From Pseudomonas cavernae (GTDB taxonomy: Bacteria > Pseudomonadota > Gammaproteobacteria > Pseudomonadales > Pseudomonadaceae), in assembly GCF_003595175.1 (NCBI RefSeq), contig NZ_CP032419.1, forward strand, positions 496,001-560,000: 64,000 nt of DNA, given 5' to 3'. The stretch's first letter is position 1. Every line of letters starts with the position of its first letter. The position numbers were made by a program, and so were the translations under genes. Shown piece after piece: positions 33,500-44,863 of this stretch. The notes beneath the pieces are model-generated. The model was given only the letters and a program-made list of their open reading frames with translations, had not been told where the DNA came from and searched no databases.

Positions 33500-33530
33500 C
33501 GCCATTGGGCTAATGAACTGCCCAATGGCG
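33500..33530. promoter_or_regulatory. Perfect dyad upstream of the LysR gene
   Basis: CGCCATTGGGC (33500-33510) and its exact reverse complement GCCCAATGGCG (33520-33530), separated by 9 bp, lie 91-121 bp upstream of the LysR start. The dyad includes T-N-A type half-sites compatible with an autoregulatory LysR site, but it could also be an RNA hairpin. Apart from this and the tRNA terminator I see nothing else in 33410-33845. Confidence 0.45.
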
Positions 33531-33800
33531 GTGCCTCACAGCTCGATAGACGTAGCCCGTGTCCGCTAACGCCAAGCCCGTGGGGTTCGCGGGCAGTGAG
33601 CAGGCAGCCTTGTCTTACTTGAAATCTGAAAAATAGAAACCTGAGTTCGCGCCTAGTGGATGGTTGGGGTTCAGCCAATCCCGAGCGGCAGACCTAAAGT
33701 CGAGCCTTTGCATTTGATTGGTTGCAGGCGCGCTTAGAAAATCAGCGCTGGATGGTTCGCTGGTGAAACGGGGAATGAACGGGGAAAGTATCAGGGGCTG

Positions 33801-33838
33801 AAACAACAAGGGGTTAGGCTGTTACGCCTAACCCCTTG
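33801..33838 (-). terminator. Terminator of the tRNA-Ile2 gene
   Basis: On the minus strand a 13-bp stem CAAGGGGTTAGGC / GCCTAACCCCTTG (33826-33838 with 33807-33819) is followed by TTGTTT. It lies 7 bp beyond the encoded CCA of the tRNA. Confidence 0.85.
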
Positions 33839-33845
33839 ATTTTAT

Positions 33846-33922
33846 TGGTGGGCCCACACGGACTCGAACCGTGGACCAAAGGATTATGAGTCCTCTGCTC
33901 TAACCAACTGAGCTATAGGCCC
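33846..33922 (-). tRNA. tRNA-Ile2 (CAU anticodon, lysidine type)
   Basis: A 77-nt tRNA with encoded CCA. The four stems fold, and the anticodon loop is CTCATAA, anticodon CAU. The acceptor stem GGGCCTA carries C4-G69 and C5-G68, the determinants for the lysidine synthetase TilS, and the variable region TTTGGTC resembles E. coli tRNA-Ile2. Elongator tRNA-Met has U4/A5 in E. coli, so Ile2 reading AUA is preferred over Met. It sits at the junction between the catabolic region and the conserved core. Confidence 0.88.
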
Positions 33923-33938
33923 CCAGAAGGCCGGCGGA

Positions 33939-36900
33939 TTATACCGGTGCCTTCTCGGCGGCGCCAATCGCATGGCGTGGGTTGAGGAAATGGCTGGCGA
34001 AGGCCTCGGCCGGCAGCGGCTGGCTGACCAGGAAACCCTGGATCTGCACGCAGCCTTCGCGGGCGAGGAAGTCTTGCTGGGCCTGGGTTTCCACCCCTTC
34101 GGCGATCACCGTCAGCTGCATGCTGCGCGCCAGGGCGAGGATGGCGCGGGTGATGGCGGCGTCGTGCGGGTCGTCCGGCAGGCCGCTGACGAAGGATTTG
34201 TCGATCTTCAGGGTGTCCAGCGGCAGGCGCTTGAGGTAGCTCAGCGAGGAGTAGCCGGTGCCGAAGTCGTCGATCGCCAGCTGCAGGCCCAGGGCCTTCA
34301 GTTCGTGGAGGATCGCCAGGGCCTGTTCGGTCTGGCTCATGATGAAGCTTTCGGTGATCTCCAGCTGCAGCAGGGCGGCCGGCAGCGCGTAGTTGCTCAG
34401 CAGTTTGGCGATGCGCTGGACCAGTTGTGGCTGGCGCAGTTGGCTGCCGGCGAGATTGACCGAGAGCGGGCCGAAGGGCGCGTGCTGCTGTTGCCACAGG
34501 CTCATCTGCCGGCAGGCTTCCTGTAGCGCCCAGTCGCCGAGGGGCAGGATCAGGCCGCTGTCCTCGGCCAGCGGAATGAAGCGGTCGGGCGGGATCTCGC
34601 CGAGTTGCGGATGATGCCAGCGCAGCAGCGCTTCGGCACCGATCAGTTGGCGGTTGGTCAGCGACAGTTTCGGCTGGTAGTAGAGACTGAACTCCTTGCG
34701 CTCCAGGGCGCGGCGCAGTTCGTGTTCGAGGGCCATGCGCTCGGTGGCCTGGTAGGTCAGGTCGCGGGTGTAGAACTCGGCGCGGTTGCGGCCCTTGGCC
34801 TTGGAGCGGTACATGGCGGCGTCGGCGTTCTTGACCAGGGTGGCGACGTCTTTGCCATCCTGGGGGAACAGGCTGATACCGATGCTGGCGCTGATGAAGA
34901 ACTCGTGAGCGCCGGCGGGGAACGGGGCGCCGAAGCAGTTCAGCAGCTTGTCGGCGACATGCTCGGCATCGCTGGCTTGATGCAGGCCGGGCAGCAGGAT
35001 GATGAACTCGTCGCCGCCGAGGCGGGCGACGGTGTCGATGTCGCGCAGCTGGTCGCGTAGGCGCAGGGCGATGCTTTTCAGCAGCTGATCGCCGACCGGG
35101 TGGCCGAGGCTGTCGTTGATGTGCTTGAAGCGGTCGAGGTCGAGGAACAGCACGGCACCTTGGCGGTTGTCGGCCTGGGCGTCCTGCAGGGCCGTGCGCA
35201 GGCGGTTCTCGAACAGCAGGCGGTTGGGCAGGCCGGTCAACGGGTCGTGGTGGGCCTGGTAGTCCAGGCGTGCCTGGGCGTGCTTGAGGGTGGAGATGTC
35301 GGCGAATACGCCGACGAAATGGGTGATCTCAGCGCTGCTGTTGCGTACGGCGCTGATGGTCAGCCATTCCGGGTAGGGCTCGCCGCTCTTGCGCCGGTTC
35401 CAGATCTCGCCCTGCCAGTGGCCGTCGGCGGCCAACTGGTGCCACATGGCGACGTAGAAGGCGCTGTCGTGCTGCCCGGAAGCCAGCAGGCGCGGGGTCT
35501 GGCCGAGCACTTCGGCTTCGCTGTAGCCGGTGATCTCGCTGAAGGCGCGGTTGACCGCGGTGATGCGCTGCTGGGTGTCGGTGATCAGCACCCCTTCGGC
35601 GGTGCTTTCGAACACGGTGGCGGCCTGTTGCAGTGTTTCCTGCATCAGCTGGCGTTCGGTGATGTCGCGGGCGATGGTCAGCATGCAGGGTTCGTCGCCG
35701 ATCACGATGGCTTGCGTGGACAGCTCGCAGAGGCGTTGCTGCCCATCGCGGGTCAGGATCGGGGCCATGAAGTCGCGAGCGCTGCCATCGCGTTGCAGTA
35801 GCTCGATCATGCGCAGGCGATCCGCCGGGTCGGCCCAGATGCCGAGCTGCAGGGTGGTGTGCGTCGCGGCATCGCCGGGGCTGTAGCCGGTGATGCGGGT
35901 GAAGCCCTCGTTGGCCTCGATCAGCAGGCCGTCGCGCAGGCGGGTGATCAGCAGCCCATCCGGCGAGGCGTGGAAGGCCTTGGCGAACTTCTCTTCGGAG
36001 CGCTGCAGTTGCTGCTGGGTCTCCTTCAGCTGGCTGACGTCGCGCACCGCCACGACCAGCGCCGGGGTGTGCTCGAACTGGATCTGCTGGGCCGAGATCA
36101 GGCCGGTGAAGCGCTCACCGTTACGGCGGCGGAAGGGCATTTCCAGATTGTGCAGATTCTGTTGTTGCAGCAGTTGCAACAGGCCGGGGCCGATATCCGG
36201 AATGCCCCAGATATCCAGCTCGGTGGAGGTCTTGCCGAGGGCTTCGGCGGCGCTGATGCCGAGTTGCTGCTCGAAGGTGCGGTTGACCGTCAGCAAGCGC
36301 CCGTCTTCGCGGCTGGCGATGACCAGGATATCCGGGCAGTGGTGGAACACCGAGGTGAACTGCTGTTCGGACAGGCGCAAGGCCTGCTCGGTCTGCTTGG
36401 CTTCGGTGACGTCGATCATCAGGCCGCGCATCAGCAGGCCGTCGCCGTGCGGGATCAGGGTGACTATGTCACGCAGCCAGAGCACCCGGCCGTCGGCGGC
36501 GAGCATCCGGTAGTCGAGGCTGTGGTCGCGGCCGGCGGCGCTTTCGCTGAGACGGTAGTCGATGGCTTGCTGGGCGTCGTCCGGATGCAGGGTGCGTTGC
36601 CAGAAGCCGGGTTGTCGCCATTCGTAGAGCGGGTAGCCGAGGAGTTTTTCCGCATGCGGCGAAACGTAGGTGAAGCAGTAGTCGGACGGGCGCATTTCCC
36701 AGGCGATGGCCGAGAGGCTTTCGACCAGGCCGCGATAGTGCTGCTCGCTGGCGCGCAGTTCCTGCTCGAGGGCGACGCGCTGACCGATCTCGGCGCTCAG
36801 GCGGCGGTTGATGCGCAGGATCATGGCGAGCACGGCAAGCACCAGCAGCAGCCCGGGCAGGCCATAGAGCAGCAGTTCGCGCCAGATGCTGCGGCGGTCG

Positions 36901-37673
36901 AGGAGGCTGCCGACCCAGGGCTCCTGCAGGGCGCTGACTTCTTCGCGGCTGAGCTCGGCGAACAGCTTGTCGAGGATGCCGACTAAGGCTTCCTGGCCAT
37001 GCGGCACGGCCATGGCCAGCTGGTAGCGGTACGGGGTTTCGCCGCTGATGTAGAGGCCTTCCAGCTTGAGCTGGCGCAGGCTCCAGACGCTGGAGGCGAG
37101 GTCGCCGACGAAGGCGTCGGCCTGGCCGGTCGCCAAGGCCTGGAGGGCGGCGTTGACGTTGGCCAGGGGCAAGAGGTTGAGGTCGGGATGCTGGTTGCGC
37201 AGCAGTTCGTGCGGGGCGTAGTCGCGGACGATGGCGATCTTCAGCCCGTATAGCTCCGTCAGGGTGCGCGGCTGCGGGCCATCTTGGCGGGCGAGGATGA
37301 CGATCGGGAAGTCGAGGTAGGGGCGGGTGAAGCTCAGGTAGGTCTGGCGTTCGGGCGTTGACATCACTCCCGGCAGCAGATCCAGTTTGCCGGCCTTGGC
37401 CTGATCCAGCACCTCGCTCCAGCTGCTCGGTTCGACCGGTTGCAGCTGGATGCCCAGACGTTGCTCGATCAGCTGGACGTAGTCGGCCGCCAGCCCCTGA
37501 TAGCGGTTGTGTTGGTCGCGGAACTCGAAGGGTGGCCAGGAGGCATCGACGCCCAGTTGCAGCTGGGGATGGGCGGCCAGCCAGGCACGTTCGTCCTCGC
37601 TCAGCGTCAGGGCCATGGCCGAGGCCGTGCACAGCGCCAGACATAGCAGAAGAATGGCCGGCAGTCGCGGCAT
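33939..37673 (-). CDS. rmcA: Multidomain c-di-GMP enzyme RmcA (SBP-PAS-GGDEF-EAL)
   Basis: The 1244-residue protein has a signal peptide, a periplasmic bacterial solute-binding domain type 3 (about residues 25-255), one membrane helix near 268-288, four successive PAS domains, a GGDEF domain with intact GGDEF near 886-890 and an EAL domain with E-A-L-L-R near 1014 and DDFGTGYSSL. Length, architecture and position next to rpoD match RmcA (PA0575, 1245 residues), which degrades c-di-GMP in response to redox state through phenazine/FAD-linked PAS sensing and affects biofilm structure. Both catalytic motifs look intact; net activity here is presumed to be phosphodiesterase by homology. Confidence 0.93.
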   Translation of the reverse strand: MPRLPAILLLCLALCTASAMALTLSEDERAWLAAHPQLQLGVDASWPPFEFRDQHNRYQGLAADYVQLIEQRLGIQLQPVEPSSWSEVLDQAKAGKLDLLPGVMSTPERQTYLSFTRPYLDFPIVILARQDGPQPRTLTELYGLKIAIVRDYAPHELLRNQHPDLNLLPLANVNAALQALATGQADAFVGDLASSVWSLRQLKLEGLYISGETPYRYQLAMAVPHGQEALVGILDKLFAELSREEVSALQEPWVGSLLDRRSIWRELLLYGLPGLLLVLAVLAMILRINRRLSAEIGQRVALEQELRASEQHYRGLVESLSAIAWEMRPSDYCFTYVSPHAEKLLGYPLYEWRQPGFWQRTLHPDDAQQAIDYRLSESAAGRDHSLDYRMLAADGRVLWLRDIVTLIPHGDGLLMRGLMIDVTEAKQTEQALRLSEQQFTSVFHHCPDILVIASREDGRLLTVNRTFEQQLGISAAEALGKTSTELDIWGIPDIGPGLLQLLQQQNLHNLEMPFRRRNGERFTGLISAQQIQFEHTPALVVAVRDVSQLKETQQQLQRSEEKFAKAFHASPDGLLITRLRDGLLIEANEGFTRITGYSPGDAATHTTLQLGIWADPADRLRMIELLQRDGSARDFMAPILTRDGQQRLCELSTQAIVIGDEPCMLTIARDITERQLMQETLQQAATVFESTAEGVLITDTQQRITAVNRAFSEITGYSEAEVLGQTPRLLASGQHDSAFYVAMWHQLAADGHWQGEIWNRRKSGEPYPEWLTISAVRNSSAEITHFVGVFADISTLKHAQARLDYQAHHDPLTGLPNRLLFENRLRTALQDAQADNRQGAVLFLDLDRFKHINDSLGHPVGDQLLKSIALRLRDQLRDIDTVARLGGDEFIILLPGLHQASDAEHVADKLLNCFGAPFPAGAHEFFISASIGISLFPQDGKDVATLVKNADAAMYRSKAKGRNRAEFYTRDLTYQATERMALEHELRRALERKEFSLYYQPKLSLTNRQLIGAEALLRWHHPQLGEIPPDRFIPLAEDSGLILPLGDWALQEACRQMSLWQQQHAPFGPLSVNLAGSQLRQPQLVQRIAKLLSNYALPAALLQLEITESFIMSQTEQALAILHELKALGLQLAIDDFGTGYSSLSYLKRLPLDTLKIDKSFVSGLPDDPHDAAITRAILALARSMQLTVIAEGVETQAQQDFLAREGCVQIQGFLVSQPLPAEAFASHFLNPRHAIGAAEKAPV

Positions 37674-37747
37674 GGCGGTCTCGGTTCCCGCTAAAGGTGT
37701 AGGCCGAGTTTAGCCGGGCTGAGGGGGCGATAGGCTAGCTAAAAAGC

Positions 37748-37774
37748 AAAACCCCCGGCAGGGCCGGGGGTTTT
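37748..37774 (-). terminator. Terminator of the rpsU-dnaG-rpoD operon
   Basis: A 12-bp stem AAAACCCCCGGC / GCCGGGGGTTTT with a 3-base loop and flanking A/T run, just 5 bp beyond the rpoD stop. The minus-strand read gives a GC-rich stem then TTTTGCTTTTT. Confidence 0.92.
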
Positions 37775-37778
37775 GGGG

Positions 37779-39629
<1,851 letters not shown>

Positions 39630-39696
39630 AACACCCTATCCACTGAAGGTCTTGGCGGGCTAAAAACAAGCCGAGGATTATACCTGATTAAGGGGC

Positions 39697-41664
39697 TCAG
39701 GCGCCAGTTGAGCTCTTGTCGCTGGGGGAAGAAGGGCGGCTGAAGTGCTCTCGCAGTAGGGCTTTTTCTTCCGGGGCCAGTTCGCTGGGGCTTTTTTGCA
39801 TGACGCTGCGCAGGAGTTGCTCGCGTCGTTTCTGCAGTTGGTTATGGGTAAGTGTAGTAATGGTGTCGAAGAACTGCTTTTCAAGATTGTCCTGACCGAT
39901 CAACCATTCCTTTTCCGCTAGGGCCTTGAGCAGGCGGCCCTGCTCGGTGCCATGCCAGCGGGCGATCAGTTGCAGCGAGCGCAGCTTGGGGTTCTTCTGC
40001 AAGGCGCCGAGCAGGGCGACCAGCAGTTGGGCGTAGGTGTGCTCTTCGTCGGCGAAATGGCTGACATCCTCGACCTTATGCGCGAGCTCTGGGTGATGCA
40101 GCAGGGTGCGCAGGGCGGTCAGGGTTGGCGATTCGACCGCTACCGCGATCCGTGGCGCGCGGGGCTGGAAGTCCTGGCGTGAGCCTTTCTTGTCCCAGTT
40201 TTTCTGCCATTTTTTCTTGCCCTTGTCGGCTTGCTGCGAGCCTGGCCAGCTGGGCTCAGGCTGAAACTCCTGTTCTTCATAAGGCTGCCCGGCGCTGCTG
40301 TTGTAGTAGGCATCGTAGCCGGGAGGGGCGTCATCATGGCTGGCGGGCTGGGCTGGAGTGCTGCGGCTGATCTGCTCCAGGTTTTCGCCGCTCAGGCCGG
40401 TGATCTCCTTGAGGCGCTGGCGCATCAGGGTGCGCAGGTTGGCGCCCGGAATCTTGTCGATCAGCGGTGCGGCCAGGGTGGCCAGGTGGGCTTTGCCTTC
40501 CAGCGAGCGCGGGTCGGCTTCCTGGGTCAGTTGCTGGAAGAAGTAGTCGGCCAGTGGCTGGGCGTGCTGATTGATGCGCGCACGGAAGGCGTCGGTGCCC
40601 TCGGTGCGCACCAGGCTGTCCGGGTCTTCGCCTTCGGGGAGGAACAGGAAGCGCGCGCGGCGGCCGTCCTGCAGGCTCGGCAGGGTCGACTCGAGGGCGC
40701 GCCAGGCGGCGCTGCGGCCGGCCTGGTCGCCGTCGAAGCAGAACAGCACGCTCGGCACGATGCGGAACAGGCGCTTGAGGTGTTCCTCGCTGGTGGCGGT
40801 GCCGAGGGTGGCGACGGCATTGCGCAGACCCTGCTGAGCCAGGGCGATGACGTCCATATAGCCCTCGACCACCATGATTTCGTCGAGGTTGCGGTTGTGC
40901 TGGCGGGCCTCGAACAGGCCATAGAGTTCCTGGCCCTTGTGAAATACCGGGGTTTCCGGGGAGTTCAGGTATTTCGGCTTGTCGTCACCCAGTACCCGGC
41001 CGCCGAAGGCGATCACCCGGCCGCGGCTGTCGCGGATGGGGAACATCACACGGTCGCGGAAGCGGTCGTAGCGCTTGCCGGATTCGGCGTTTTCGATCAG
41101 CAGGCCGGCGTCGATCAGGGCTTTCTGTTGCAGGCTGTCGCTGCCCAGGTACTTGAGCAGGTTGTCCCAGCCCGGCGGGGCGAAGCCGAGGCCGAAGTCG
41201 CGGGCTATCTCGCCGGACAGGCCGCGACCTTTCAGGTAGTCGACCGCAGCCTTGCGGGTCGGGTGGCTTTTCAGGGTCTGGCGGTAGTAGTCCGCGGCCG
41301 CAGCTAGCAGTGGGTAGAGCGGTGAGTCGGTGGGCTGGCGCGGCTTATGGCCACGTCCGCCTTCCTCGCGCGGCACGTCCATGCCGGCGGCCTTGGCCAG
41401 TTCCTCGACGGCCTGGGGAAAGTCCAGGTTGTCGTGGTCCATGATGAAGCCGAGCGCATTGCCGCCGGCGCCGCAGCCGAAGCAGTAGTAGAACTGCTTG
41501 TCCGGGCTGACGCTGAAGGACGGCGTCTTTTCCTTGTGGAACGGGCAGCAGGCGCTGAGGTTCTTGCCGGTCTTCTTCAGTTGAATGCGCGAACTCACCA
41601 CGTCGACGATGTCGGTGCGGTTGAGCAGGTCATCGATGAATGATTGTGGGATCAGTCCGGCCAT
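39697..41664 (-). CDS. dnaG: DNA primase DnaG
   Basis: The ATG at 41664 gives the family N-terminus MAGLIPQSFIDDLLNRTDIVDVV; the longer frame upstream is rejected. The 655-residue protein has the zinc-binding domain (CCPFHKEKTPSF, then CFGCGAGG), the TOPRIM core (VVEGYMDVIAL, CFDGDQAGR) and a C-terminal DnaB-binding helical domain. It makes RNA primers for replication. It lies between rpsU and rpoD as in other gammaproteobacteria. Confidence 0.97.
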   Translation of the reverse strand: MAGLIPQSFIDDLLNRTDIVDVVSSRIQLKKTGKNLSACCPFHKEKTPSFSVSPDKQFYYCFGCGAGGNALGFIMDHDNLDFPQAVEELAKAAGMDVPREEGGRGHKPRQPTDSPLYPLLAAAADYYRQTLKSHPTRKAAVDYLKGRGLSGEIARDFGLGFAPPGWDNLLKYLGSDSLQQKALIDAGLLIENAESGKRYDRFRDRVMFPIRDSRGRVIAFGGRVLGDDKPKYLNSPETPVFHKGQELYGLFEARQHNRNLDEIMVVEGYMDVIALAQQGLRNAVATLGTATSEEHLKRLFRIVPSVLFCFDGDQAGRSAAWRALESTLPSLQDGRRARFLFLPEGEDPDSLVRTEGTDAFRARINQHAQPLADYFFQQLTQEADPRSLEGKAHLATLAAPLIDKIPGANLRTLMRQRLKEITGLSGENLEQISRSTPAQPASHDDAPPGYDAYYNSSAGQPYEEQEFQPEPSWPGSQQADKGKKKWQKNWDKKGSRQDFQPRAPRIAVAVESPTLTALRTLLHHPELAHKVEDVSHFADEEHTYAQLLVALLGALQKNPKLRSLQLIARWHGTEQGRLLKALAEKEWLIGQDNLEKQFFDTITTLTHNQLQKRREQLLRSVMQKSPSELAPEEKALLREHFSRPSSPSDKSSTGA

Positions 41665-41715
41665 GGGGGTCAGGATACTGTCGCGGTGAGCGACTGGACA
41701 GCGCTTCGGTGGAAA

Positions 41716-41755
41716 CAAAAAAACTCCGCTGATTCGCCTGTTGGCGAAGCGGAGT
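41716..41755 (-). terminator. Terminator between rpsU and dnaG
   Basis: On the minus strand a stem ACTCCGCT..AGCGGAGT (41748-41755 with 41723-41730), with an inner TCGCC/GGCGA pairing, is followed by a run of seven T. This is the well-known partial terminator position that lets rpsU be expressed more than dnaG and rpoD. Confidence 0.9.
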
Positions 41756-41824
41756 CCGTTTTTTGCTGCACTGCGATGCCCGGACCAGGCCGGGCATTCG
41801 AGGCGTCGCGCTGTACGGGGTCGA

Positions 41825-42040
41825 TCAGTACAGGCGAACGGCGCGGCGCTGTTCGCGCTGCACTTTCTTGGCATGACGCTTAACGGCGGCAGCCGCTTTG
41901 CGCTTGCGCTCGGAAGTCGGCTTTTCGTAGAACTCGCGGCTACGAACTTCAGCCAGGACACCGGCCTTTTCGCAGGAGCGCTTGAAGCGACGCAGGGCTA
42001 CGTCGAAGGGTTCGTTCTCTTTAACTTTGACGGCTGGCAT
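41825..42040 (-). CDS. rpsU: 30S ribosomal protein S21
   Basis: The ATG at 42040 gives the 71-residue S21 sequence starting [27 protein letters not shown] and ending RAVRLY, strongly basic in the second half. A GTGGAGG-type ribosome site lies upstream. It is the first gene of the rpsU-dnaG-rpoD operon and is divergent from tsaD. Confidence 0.98.
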
Positions 42041-42242
42041 CCAGGTCGTACCTACATTAATTACCGTGGAGGAACGTAACCCCGGCAGTCGGCTCGGGAT
42101 ACGTCGGTTTTTAAGGGTTGCGGATGTTACCGTCTCGCCGCCCGGAATGCAAAGCCTCTGATCGAAAAGCGCTGGTCGGGGCTGGGGGCGGCGATTATCA
42201 TGCGCGCCTTCGAATTTGCCCAGTCTTAATAGGGACAAACCC
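42041..42242. promoter_or_regulatory. Divergent promoter region rpsU / tsaD
   Basis: 202 bp separating the two divergent starts. A TATCAT hexamer at 42197-42202 could be the -10 box for tsaD, and on the minus strand TTGCAT with TAACAT 17 bp on could serve rpsU, but both are weak matches. No obvious LexA box (CTGT-N8-ACAG) is seen. Confidence 0.4.
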
Positions 42243-43274
42243 ATGCTCGTGCTGGGATTGGAAACTTCTTGCGACGAAACCGGCGTGGCGCTCTATGACA
42301 GCGAGCGCGGCCTGCTGGCGGATGCGCTGTTCAGTCAGATCGATCTGCACCGCGTGTATGGCGGGGTGGTGCCGGAGTTGGCCTCGCGCGATCACGTCAA
42401 GCGTATGCTGCCGTTGATTCGCCAGGTGCTCGACACTGCCGGCTGCACCTCGCAGGACATCGATGCGATCGCCTATACCGCCGGCCCGGGCCTGGTCGGT
42501 GCGCTGCTGGTCGGCGCCTCCTGCGCCCAGGCGCTGGCGCTGGCCTGGGATATTCCGGCGCTGGGCGTGCACCATATGGAAGGCCATCTGTTGGCGCCGA
42601 TGCTGGAAGAGACGCCGCCACAGTTTCCGTTCGTCGCCTTGCTGGTGTCCGGCGGACATACCCAACTGGTACGGGTCGATGGCATCGGCCGCTATCAGTT
42701 GCTGGGCGAGTCGCTCGACGATGCCGCCGGCGAAGCCTTCGACAAGACCGCCAAGCTGATCGGCCTGGGTTATCCCGGTGGGCCGGAGATTGCCCGCCTG
42801 GCGGAAAGCGGTACGCCGGGGCGCTTCGTCTTCCCGCGGCCGATGACCGATCGCCCGGGGCTGGATTTCAGCTTCAGTGGCCTGAAGACCTTCACCCTCA
42901 ACACTTGGCAGCAATGCCGCGCCGCCGGCGACGACAGCGCGCAGACCCGTTGCGACGTCGCCCTGGCCTTCCAGCAGGCGGTAGTCGAGACGCTGACCAT
43001 CAAATGCCAGCGCGCCCTCAAGCAGACCGGCCTGAACAGCCTGGTGATCGCCGGCGGGGTCAGCGCCAACCAGGCCTTGCGCCGTTCACTGGAAACCATG
43101 TTGGGCAAGCTCAAGGGGCGGGTGTTCTATGCCCGTCCGGCGTTCTGCACCGACAACGGCGCGATGATTGCTTATGCCGGCTGCCAGCGTTTGCTCGCCG
43201 GCCAGCACGACGGCCCGGCCATCCAGGTGCAGGCCCGTTGGCCGATGGAGCAGTTGCCGCCGCTGGCACCCTGA
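42243..43274 (+). CDS. tsaD: tRNA N6-threonylcarbamoyladenosine transferase TsaD
   Basis: The 343-residue protein has the ASKHA-type start [16 protein letters not shown] and the metal-binding H111/H115 in [10 protein letters not shown]. With TsaB, TsaE and TsaC it forms t6A37 on tRNAs reading ANN codons. The ATG at 42243 gives the family N-terminus [14 protein letters not shown]. Upstream in-frame starts are not conserved. Former names gcp/ygjD. Confidence 0.97.
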
Positions 43275-43302
43275 GGTCATGAGCCAAATTCAGCCAATAG
43301 AT

Positions 43303-43872
43303 TCAAAAATGCCGTTCGCGCCCGGCCAGCAGGTCGCGTAGATTGCTGCGGTGACGCCAGACAATCAGCGCGGTCAGCAGGGTTATCGGCAGCAGCGCGG
43401 CAGGCTGCTGCCAGGCCAGCAGCGGCAGGGTCAGCGGCGTGGCGATCAGCGCCGCCAGCGAACTGGTGCGAGTCAGGGTGAACGCCAGCAGCCAGGCGCA
43501 GATGGCCAACAGTGCCGCCGGCGGATAGAGGCCGAGCAGCATGCCGGCGGCGGTGGCCACGCCCTTGCCGCCCTGAAAACGGAAGTACAGCGGATAGAGG
43601 TGGCCGACCACTGCGGCCAGGCCGACCCAGGCTTGTTGCTGGAGTTGCAGGCCGGCCAGGGCGGCGATCAGGACCGGCAGCAGGCCCTTGAGCAGGTCGC
43701 CGAGCAGGGTGAGGATCGCCAGTTTCTTGCCGGCGACGCGCAGCATGTTGGTGGCGCCGGGGTTGCCCGAGCCGCTGGCACGCGGATCCGGGCCGCCGAC
43801 GAGGCGACTGAGCAAAATGGCGAAGGATAGTGAGCCGAGCAGGTAGGCGAGGACCGCCAGCAGCCAGAACAT
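43303..43872 (-). CDS. plsY: Acyl-phosphate glycerol-3-phosphate acyltransferase PlsY
   Basis: The start at 43872 ([17 protein letters not shown], 189 residues) is preferred over an ATG three codons upstream because GGA then sits 9 bp before it. The protein has five hydrophobic helices and the PlsY motifs [24 protein letters not shown] and the conserved [11 protein letters not shown]. It acylates glycerol-3-phosphate from acyl-phosphate in the inner membrane. It is divergent from folB. Confidence 0.95.
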   Translation of the reverse strand: MFWLLAVLAYLLGSLSFAILLSRLVGGPDPRASGSGNPGATNMLRVAGKKLAILTLLGDLLKGLLPVLIAALAGLQLQQQAWVGLAAVVGHLYPLYFRFQGGKGVATAAGMLLGLYPPAALLAICAWLLAFTLTRTSSLAALIATPLTLPLLAWQQPAALLPITLLTALIVWRHRSNLRDLLAGRERHF

Positions 43873-43941
43873 GGTATCCATTCCGGGCGGATAAGCCCTG
43901 ATTCTAACGGGGCGCGGCGCCCTTGTCGTGGAGCGGAGCGG

Positions 43942-44295
43942 TTGGACAAAGTATTTATCGAAGGTCTGGAAGTCGACACCCTGATCGGTGCGTACGACTG
44001 GGAGCGCAACATTCGCCAGTGCTTGCGCCTGGACCTGACCTTCGGCTGGGATATCAGCGCGCCGGCCGCCGAGGATGATCTGAGCAAGGCGCTCGACTAC
44101 GCCAAGGTCGCGGCCAGCATCGACGCCTTCGCCCAGGCGGCGCGCTTCGAGCTGGTGGAAACCTTCGCCGAACGCCTGGCGGCGGCGCTGATGAGCGAGT
44201 TCGGGATTGCCTGGCTGCGCCTCAAGGTCACCAAGCCGGGTGCCAACCCGGCGGCCAGCGGCGTCGGCGTGGAGATCGAGCGCGGATGTCGCTGA
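43942..44295 (+). CDS. folB: Dihydroneopterin aldolase
   Basis: A 117-residue protein with a TTG start, GGAGCGGAG upstream and the FolB opening [21 protein letters not shown]. The conserved TNNP-type pocket is represented by [10 protein letters not shown] and [16 protein letters not shown] elements (here [12 protein letters not shown]). It converts dihydroneopterin to hydroxymethyl-dihydropterin and glycolaldehyde in folate synthesis. It overlaps folK by 10 bp, so the two are translated together. Confidence 0.93.
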   Translation: MDKVFIEGLEVDTLIGAYDWERNIRQCLRLDLTFGWDISAPAAEDDLSKALDYAKVAASIDAFAQAARFELVETFAERLAAALMSEFGIAWLRLKVTKPGANPAASGVGVEIERGCR

Positions 44296-44825
44296 CCCCG
44301 GTTTTCCTCGGCCTCGGCAGCAACAGCGAGCGCGAGCCGCACCTCCGCGCCGGCCTCGACGCCCTGGCTGGTTTCCTCCACGACCTGCGCTGTTCGCCGG
44401 TGTTCGAGAGCCAGGCGGTGGGGATCAAGAGCGGGCCCTTCTACAACCTAGTGGTGGCCGCGCAGACCGACCTGCCGCTGCTGGAGCTGGACCGTCGACT
44501 GAAAATCATCGAGGCCGACAACGGCCGCTATGCGCCGACCCGCAAGGGCCTGCCGCTGGACATCGATGTGCTGCTGTATGGCGACCGGGTCGGCAATTTC
44601 GATGGCCTGGTGCTGCCGCGCGCGGAAATCCTCAAGAACGCCTTCGTCCTCTGGCCGCTGGCGCTGCTGGCGCCGGAGGTTGAGCATCCGGGCGTCAAGC
44701 AGCGTTTCGCCGAGCTCTGGCAGGCGGCGCGGATCGAGCAACAGCTATGGCCGGTGGCTTTCCAGTGGCGGGGCGCCGAGTTGACTCCGACTACGTTGCT
44801 CGAGACATATCCGGCGCCCGTGTAG
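44286..44825 (+). CDS. folK: 2-amino-4-hydroxy-6-hydroxymethyldihydropteridine pyrophosphokinase
   Basis: A 179-residue HPPK with the start [22 protein letters not shown], the ATP/Mg site [14 protein letters not shown] and the [18 protein letters not shown] region. It follows folB in folate synthesis and in the operon. The C-terminus (about 20 residues) is longer than in E. coli FolK, as is usual for this second Pseudomonas FolK type. Confidence 0.93.
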   Translation: MSLTPVFLGLGSNSEREPHLRAGLDALAGFLHDLRCSPVFESQAVGIKSGPFYNLVVAAQTDLPLLELDRRLKIIEADNGRYAPTRKGLPLDIDVLLYGDRVGNFDGLVLPRAEILKNAFVLWPLALLAPEVEHPGVKQRFAELWQAARIEQQLWPVAFQWRGAELTPTTLLETYPAPV

Positions 44826-44833
44826 CCGCTCCT

Positions 44834-44850
44834 CCCGGATTGCATCCGGG
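44834..44850. repeat. REP-type palindrome
   Basis: CCCGGATTGCATCCGGG, a 17-bp palindrome between folK and cca, the reverse-orientation relative of the motif at 5648-5663. It lies in the convergent gap and may also help end transcription. Confidence 0.65.
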
Positions 44851-44863
44851 CTATGCCTCGCGC

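Noticed and set aside
1..33845. Prophage or transposon genes in the accessory half
   Set aside because: No transposase, integrase, resolvase or phage structural gene could be found; only short repeats are present.
33846..33922. Elongator tRNA-Met
   Set aside because: The anticodon is CAU, but C4-G69/C5-G68 in the acceptor stem and the anticodon-arm context fit tRNA-Ile2.
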